64,000 nucleotides of DNA from Gemmatimonadota bacterium (GTDB lineage: Bacteria; Gemmatimonadota; Gemmatimonadetes; Longimicrobiales; Gaopeijiaceae): contig JAURER010000001.1 in assembly GCA_030827315.1 (NCBI GenBank), positions 62,001 to 126,000 of the forward strand. The letters are read 5' to 3'. Positions 59,764 through 64,000 of the stretch are shown here, piece after piece. The notes below the pieces were generated by a model that saw nothing but the letters and a program-made list of their open reading frames with translations, was not told the origin of the DNA and ran no database searches. Numbering within the stretch: the first letter of the stretch is position 1; every line of letters begins with the position of its first letter. The translations under genes were made by a program, and so were the position numbers.

Positions 59764-60723
59764 CTACTTCCACCGCTCCAGGTCCATGCCCGCGTACATG
59801 TGCTGCACCTGGTCCGCGTACCCGTTGAACATCAGCGTCTCGTGGTTCTTGAACAGCCCGGGCAGCCTCGTCTCGCGGGCCTGGCTCCAGCGCGGGTGGC
59901 TCACGTTCGGGTTGACGTTCGCGTAGAAGCCGTACTCGAAGGAGTTCTGCTGCTTCCAGGTGTTGAGCGGCATCTCCTCCACGAAGTCGATGCTGACGAT
60001 CGACTTGATGCCCTTGAAGCCATACTTCCACGGCACGACGAGCCGAAGCGGGGCCCCGTTCTGGTTGGGGAGGTCCATCCCGTAGACGCCGGTGGCCAGG
60101 AGCGTGAGCGGGTGCATCGCCTCGTCCATGCGCAGCCCCTCGATGTAGGGCCACCGCAGGATCGGCGCCCGCTGGCCCGGCATCTCCTCGGGGCGTACGA
60201 CGGTCGTGAAGACCACGAACTTCGCGTTGCCGGTCGGCTCGACCCGGTCGATCAGCGTCGAGAGCTGGAAGCCGTACCAGGGAATGACCATCGACCAGGC
60301 CTCCACGCAGCGAAGCCGGTAGACCCGGTCCTCCAGGGTGACGCCCGCCAGGAGGTCGTCGAGATCGTACTCACCGGGTCTGTTGCACTCCCCGCCGATG
60401 CGCACCTTCCACGGCTTCGGGCGGAATGCGCCCGAGTTACGGGACGGGTCGGCCTTGCCGGTGCCGAACTCGTAGAAGTTGTTGTACGTCGTGACGTCCT
60501 CGTACGTGTTGAGCGGCTCGTCGAGCTCGGAGGTCATGCGGGCGAAGCGCGCCGGGATCTCTTGGCTCTGCGCGGCTTCTTCGCCCGCCAACGCGCGCGG
60601 GCCGAGTGCCATACCCACGGCACCCGCGGCCGTAGCCGCCCTGATGAACTGACGACGGTTCACGTACACGCTCTCAGGCGTGATCTCGGACGACCGGATG
60701 TCGGGGGCGCGGCGGATAATCAT
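59764..60723 (-). CDS. msrP: Periplasmic methionine sulfoxide reductase, molybdoenzyme
   Basis: Repairs oxidised methionine in periplasmic proteins using a molybdopterin cofactor. The 319-residue product has a Tat signal ([22 protein letters not shown]) and the Mo-coordinating Cys in [15 protein letters not shown]. Other family blocks are [38 protein letters not shown] and the C-terminal [19 protein letters not shown]. It needs cofactor from the Moa pathway, whose genes lie at 11.3-13.1 kb. It is the first gene of the msrPQ operon. Confidence 0.95.
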   Translation of the reverse strand: MIIRRAPDIRSSEITPESVYVNRRQFIRAATAAGAVGMALGPRALAGEEAAQSQEIPARFARMTSELDEPLNTYEDVTTYNNFYEFGTGKADPSRNSGAFRPKPWKVRIGGECNRPGEYDLDDLLAGVTLEDRVYRLRCVEAWSMVIPWYGFQLSTLIDRVEPTGNAKFVVFTTVVRPEEMPGQRAPILRWPYIEGLRMDEAMHPLTLLATGVYGMDLPNQNGAPLRLVVPWKYGFKGIKSIVSIDFVEEMPLNTWKQQNSFEYGFYANVNPNVSHPRWSQARETRLPGLFKNHETLMFNGYADQVQHMYAGMDLERWK

Positions 60724-60890
60724 GGAGGGTCTCCCGCGGACTTGGGGGGCACGCGATGCAGCAATCTACGGCGCAGCACGGTCGTACCAACACCCGGGGA
60801 CCGCACGGGTTCCGGCCTACCGTACCGTTGGGCGGGGCTACTCTGCCGACCCGTGCGCCCGGGGGCGCGCGGGGGCGAGGTCACGAGGGG

Positions 60891-61550
60891 TCAGCGGCAG
60901 ACGACGTCGCCGGCCGCGGCGGCCTCCATGGCCTCCACGATCGCCTCGACGGTCCGGCGTCCGGCGTCCTCGGCGTACCACACCATCTTGCGCGCCACCA
61001 TCTCACCCGGGGCGATGCCGTCCGGGTTCTCCAGGATCCAGCTCTGGAGAGCATGCGGACGCTCGATGAAACATCCGGCCTCGTCCCACTCCGAGTCGAG
61101 GAGCACGACCGTCGGCGTGGCGGGGCGACCGTCCGGGGTCGGGTGCGCTTCCATCACGGTGCGGCCTGCCCGGCTGTCGACGATCCGCATATCGAGCCCG
61201 TCGACCAGCGCCGCCAGGCGTGCGAGGTACGGAATGGTGCTCACCGAGTCCGAGCACGAGGCGACCGCGACCGCCAGGAGGCGCCACGTGCCACCCACCG
61301 CCCGGGCCCGGCGCACGAGGTCGGCGTCGATGTCTTCGGACCTCGCCGTGTTGGCGTGCCACAGCTCCACCCGCTGGTCGGCGCTGGCGAGGAAGTCGTC
61401 ATACGAACGACCGCTCTGGTAGAGCGTCCGAAGGGCGTCGTCGGCTTCGAGCACCGGGCGTGGCTCGCGTACGTCCTCGACGCAGGGGTACGATCGGGGT
61501 CCGGGAGCGTGGAGGGTGAGCAGCGCGGCAAGGAGGAGCGGGGCGGTCAT
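60891..61550 (-). CDS. Thioredoxin-fold family protein, secreted
   Basis: A 219-residue protein with a short signal peptide (APLLLAALLTLHA). The body fits the atypical thioredoxin family: a helical lead (LYQSGRSYDDFLASADQRVELW), strand and CxxS-like site (AVAVASCSDSVSTIPYLARLA), and cis-Pro in RPATPTVVLLD. The usual CxxC is absent, replaced by SCSDS, so it may not be a disulfide reductase. Two further Cys lie near the C-terminus (GCFIERP, VVCR). It follows the S9 peptidase gene by 21 bases. Confidence 0.7.
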   Translation of the reverse strand: MTAPLLLAALLTLHAPGPRSYPCVEDVREPRPVLEADDALRTLYQSGRSYDDFLASADQRVELWHANTARSEDIDADLVRRARAVGGTWRLLAVAVASCSDSVSTIPYLARLAALVDGLDMRIVDSRAGRTVMEAHPTPDGRPATPTVVLLDSEWDEAGCFIERPHALQSWILENPDGIAPGEMVARKMVWYAEDAGRRTVEAIVEAMEAAAAGDVVCR

Positions 61551-61571
61551 CGTGGGTCCGGGTGCGCGTCG

Positions 61572-63785
61572 TCAGGGGGCCGAGAGGGGCCGTGCCGAAA
61601 GCCTGCGCTGAAAGAAGTCGAAGGAGGCCGCGAACGCCGAAACCCAGTTCCGGTGCAGGAGAAAGCCGTGCACCTCGTCCGGGAAGACGAGCTGCTCGTA
61701 TTCGACGCCGCGCTTCGCGAGCGACTCGGCGAGGTCGACGGATTCACTGAAGGGGACGTTTCGATCGTCGTCGCCGTGGATGATCAGGACCGGTGCGCGC
61801 CAGCCGTCGAGGAACGCCATGGGCGAGGACTCGAATGCCAGACGGCTGAACTCCGGGTAGTCCTCCGGCTCGTAGTCGGGGCGGAAGCCGTTCATGACCA
61901 CGTTCCAGTCGTGCACGCCGTGGATGTCCACGCCGGCCCGGAAGAGGTCGGACGCACGCGCGAGTCCGAGCGCGGTGAGGTATCCGCCGTAGGAGCCGCC
62001 CCACAATCCGATGCGGTCGGGGTCGACGTCCGGGCGCGACTGAAGGTAGAGGCCCGCGCCCATGACGTCGTTGAACTCGCTCGCCCCGGTTGCGCCGTAC
62101 TCGAGGGCCTCCCGGAACTCCATCCCGTAGCCGATGCCACTGCGGTAGTTGACTGAGAGCACCACGTATCCGGCGTTCGCCAGATACTGGTTCATCGCAT
62201 AGGTGTTGTGGTAGTAGCCGCGGTGGTGGAACCCGAGCAGCATCTGTCGGCGCGAACCCCCGTGGAAGAAGAGCACGGCCGGGTACCGCTCGCCGGGCCG
62301 CGCGTCCGGCGGCAGGAAGAGCTGGCCGTGGATCCGCATCCCGTCGGAGGCCCGGAAGATCACCTGCTCGGGTTTGACCATGCGGTCCGAGGGAAACGTG
62401 GCCGGGAGGTCCGGGCTGACGCGGCGCGCCGCCCCGTCGACGAGGACCCGGGTGTGTGCGGGCTCGGTGGCCGAAGAGGCGTGGAAGGCGACGGCCCCTC
62501 CAGACGTGGCAACGGCGCCCCACTCGAGGCCATCGCCGGGAGTGAGGATCTGTGCTCGCCCCCCCTCGACCGGAACGCGCCAGACGTGCTTTCGGTCGAT
62601 GTCCTCGTGGTTCGCGTCGTACAGGACGGTCCGCCGGTCCGGCGCGAGGGTCGCGAACTGCACCTCGCCGGGGCCCGGGGTGAGGGGTGTCGCCGCTCCG
62701 CCGGTCGCAGGGACGCTGTAGAGGTGCTTCCACCCGTCACCCTCCCAGGGGAAGACGATCCGGTCACCGGCGCCCCAGAACAGCTGGCTTCCAGCTTCGA
62801 TGCCGCTGAAGGCGCTGCCGACGCCCTCGTTCGCCTTCCACACCTCGGTGGCATGCCCCGTCTCGACATCGGCCACGCGGATGGAGAAGGGGAGGGCCTC
62901 GCGCTTCGGCGCGAACATGTGGACCACCCGCTCGTTGGGAATCCGGAGGAAGGCGATCCGCCGCCCGTCCGGGCTCCAGGCCGGAGAGCCGTCGTTCGCC
63001 ACGCTGGGGTCGAGGTATCTCACCTCGGGGGCTCCGGGCGTGACGACCCCCACGAAGGCGTGATCGCCCCGGCCGCTGACGAAGGCCAGGCGGGTCCCGT
63101 CGGGGGACCAGGTCAGGGAGCCCGCCGAGCCACGGATGCGGGCGATACGCTCGGGCCCGGCGTCGGTTGCCGGGGCGGCATCCGCGGTGCCCGGAGCCGG
63201 CGGGACGGCGTCGGTCGGAAGCGTGACGACGTGAATATCGCGGCCGCGCGCGTACGCGATCCTGGCCCCGTCCGGGGAGAGGGAGAAGCCCCCGGCGTCG
63301 ACCAACTGGCGGGGCTCGCCGCCGGCGACCGCGACGACCCAGACCGCGCGGCCTTCCTCGTCCACGGTGGAGAGGGGGTCGGGCACCTCACCCTGCCGGT
63401 TCGGCGCACCACCACGCACGTAGAGGAGACGGTTGCCGTCGGGTGTAAATTCTAGAGACGTAATCTCTTGACCGTCGTCACCTCGATACGATGTGAGGGG
63501 GCGTCCCTCCCACGCGGGACCGGCCGCGACCCAGATGTTTCGCTCGCCCTCGGCGTTCTCGACCCAGGCGATCCGGTCGCCCGAGGGCGATGCGACGAGG
63601 CCGGACGCGAAGGAGAACGACATCACGTCGTGTACCGTGAAGGTCGCCTGCGCGCGGAGCGCCGCCGGAGCGGCTGCCGACACGACCCCGAGGGCCACGA
63701 TGGCCGCGAGACCGACGCCCGTGCCGGACGCCCCCCGGGGGGGGCGGCGCGGGCGTCGCCGACGGTGGGTCCCTCGCGGGCTCAG
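61572..63785 (-). CDS. S9-family prolyl oligopeptidase-like peptidase, secreted
   Basis: Serine peptidase of about 737 residues. A signal-like segment (VGLAAIVALGVVSAAAPAALRAQ) precedes a seven-bladed beta-propeller built of TolB-like repeats (FTPDGNRLLYV, LSPDGARIAYA, WSPDGTRLAFV, WSPDGRRIAFL). The C-terminal alpha/beta hydrolase has Ser in GLWGGSYGGYLTAL, Asp in IHGDDDRNVPF and His in DEVHGFLLH. The start is uncertain: a CTG overlapping the upstream stop (CTGA) fits best and no ATG or GTG stands near the signal peptide. The ORF-track start at 63992 reads inside the aminotransferase gene. Confidence 0.85.
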   Translation of the reverse strand: MSPRGTHRRRRPRRPPRGASGTGVGLAAIVALGVVSAAAPAALRAQATFTVHDVMSFSFASGLVASPSGDRIAWVENAEGERNIWVAAGPAWEGRPLTSYRGDDGQEITSLEFTPDGNRLLYVRGGAPNRQGEVPDPLSTVDEEGRAVWVVAVAGGEPRQLVDAGGFSLSPDGARIAYARGRDIHVVTLPTDAVPPAPGTADAAPATDAGPERIARIRGSAGSLTWSPDGTRLAFVSGRGDHAFVGVVTPGAPEVRYLDPSVANDGSPAWSPDGRRIAFLRIPNERVVHMFAPKREALPFSIRVADVETGHATEVWKANEGVGSAFSGIEAGSQLFWGAGDRIVFPWEGDGWKHLYSVPATGGAATPLTPGPGEVQFATLAPDRRTVLYDANHEDIDRKHVWRVPVEGGRAQILTPGDGLEWGAVATSGGAVAFHASSATEPAHTRVLVDGAARRVSPDLPATFPSDRMVKPEQVIFRASDGMRIHGQLFLPPDARPGERYPAVLFFHGGSRRQMLLGFHHRGYYHNTYAMNQYLANAGYVVLSVNYRSGIGYGMEFREALEYGATGASEFNDVMGAGLYLQSRPDVDPDRIGLWGGSYGGYLTALGLARASDLFRAGVDIHGVHDWNVVMNGFRPDYEPEDYPEFSRLAFESSPMAFLDGWRAPVLIIHGDDDRNVPFSESVDLAESLAKRGVEYEQLVFPDEVHGFLLHRNWVSAFAASFDFFQRRLSARPLSAP

Positions 63786-64000
63786 GCGGGGATTCCCTTG
63801 CGGGCGACGTGGCTCATGACGTCGACGAAGCGGTCCAGCTCCGAAAGCGTCGTGTACACGCTGGGGCTGATGCGCAGGCCGCGGAACTCGTCGTGGTTGA
63901 TGCTCACAGTGATGATCCGGTGCCGGTCCCACAGGTAGTCGCGCACGGCGTTGGGCTCGAGGCCGACGATCTCCACGTTCGCGATGCCGCACGCGAGGCC
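63782..64000 (-). CDS. Class V aminotransferase-like protein, 3' end only
   Basis: The last 72 residues of a gene that begins beyond the window. It reads NVEIVGLEPNAVRDYLWDRHRIITV, NHDEFRGLRISPSVYTTLSELDRFVDVM, which matches the small C-terminal domain of class V PLP enzymes such as isopenicillin N epimerase-like or cysteine desulfurase-like proteins (conserved RISPSVYTT, comparable to RxSxHxYN). The PLP Lys lies outside. Its stop overlaps the proposed start of the S9 peptidase. Confidence 0.75.
   Translation of the reverse strand, partial: GLACGIANVEIVGLEPNAVRDYLWDRHRIITVSINHDEFRGLRISPSVYTTLSELDRFVDVMSHVARKGIPA

Overview
The window is about 64 kb of GC-rich bacterial chromosome with dense, mostly operonic coding and very few non-genic stretches. 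The gene set suggests a Gemmatimonadota-like, diderm, aerobic heterotroph: a TonB-dependent receptor with a carboxypeptidase-like N-terminal domain, several lipoproteins, secreted S8 and S9 peptidases, a DUF4159 protein, type IV minor pilins, a PEP-CTERM protein, and an acyclic carotenoid (CruF type) pathway. This assignment is inferred from gene content and style; no 16S or single-copy marker phylogeny could be run.

Layout. (1) 1-7.9 kb: central carbon metabolism (pgk, tpiA), secG, a 2-oxoacid dehydrogenase E1a-E1b-E2 operon and lipB, followed by a 650-base structured intergenic region and a reverse-strand RNase HI. (2) 8-14.8 kb: carA, an HU protein, an ECF sigma/anti-sigma/LTXXQ operon, a moaD-moaE-moaA molybdopterin operon, mdh and an FKBP lipoprotein. 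(3) 14.8-22.7 kb: a PLP threonine deaminase-like gene diverging from a TonB receptor, then trx-argR, an attenuator-like leader, argH, rpiA and rpe. (4) 22.7-27.7 kb: an HPt protein, a lone receiver and a large membrane hybrid kinase, then a polyprenol/phytol kinase-like gene. (5) 27.8-34.7 kb: a TIGR01777 epimerase converging on a carotenoid operon on the minus strand, carH-like photoreceptor, cruF, a crtE-crtB fusion and crtI. (6) 35.1-42.8 kb: tRNA-Leu, a second hybrid kinase, a decayed DUF1080 gene, a PEP-CTERM gene with a sigma-54-like promoter, and four minor pilin genes. (7) 42.9-52.6 kb: an MFS/spermidine synthase fusion, a beta-lactamase-like lipoprotein, a subtilase, and arginine deiminase pathway genes arcA-arcB-arcC with a CPXCG protein. 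(8) 52.9-58.1 kb: a five-gene fatty-acid modification operon (desaturase, FAD oxidoreductase, DUF1365, two CFA-synthase-like methyltransferases). (9) 58.2-64 kb: DUF4159, msrQ/msrP, a thioredoxin-like protein, an S9 peptidase and the 3' end of a class V aminotransferase.

Several parts connect. The moa operon would supply the cofactor used by MsrP. LipB would lipoylate the E2 encoded just before it. Carotenoid synthesis looks directly light-controlled, because the first gene of that operon has the Wx9EH signature of B12 photoreceptors, and the membrane-lipid operon has the gene types seen in singlet-oxygen responses elsewhere. Arginine appears twice: biosynthetic argR/argH with a leader that can form mutually exclusive hairpins, and a catabolic arc operon behind a secreted protease.

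The most unusual signals are the CrtE-CrtB fusion under a CarH-like switch, the argH leader, the sigma-54 site ahead of the PEP-CTERM gene, and catalytic-residue substitutions in the E1 alpha subunit and in RNase HI. All coordinates, motifs and pairings were read by eye; no homology search, folding or promoter scoring was run.
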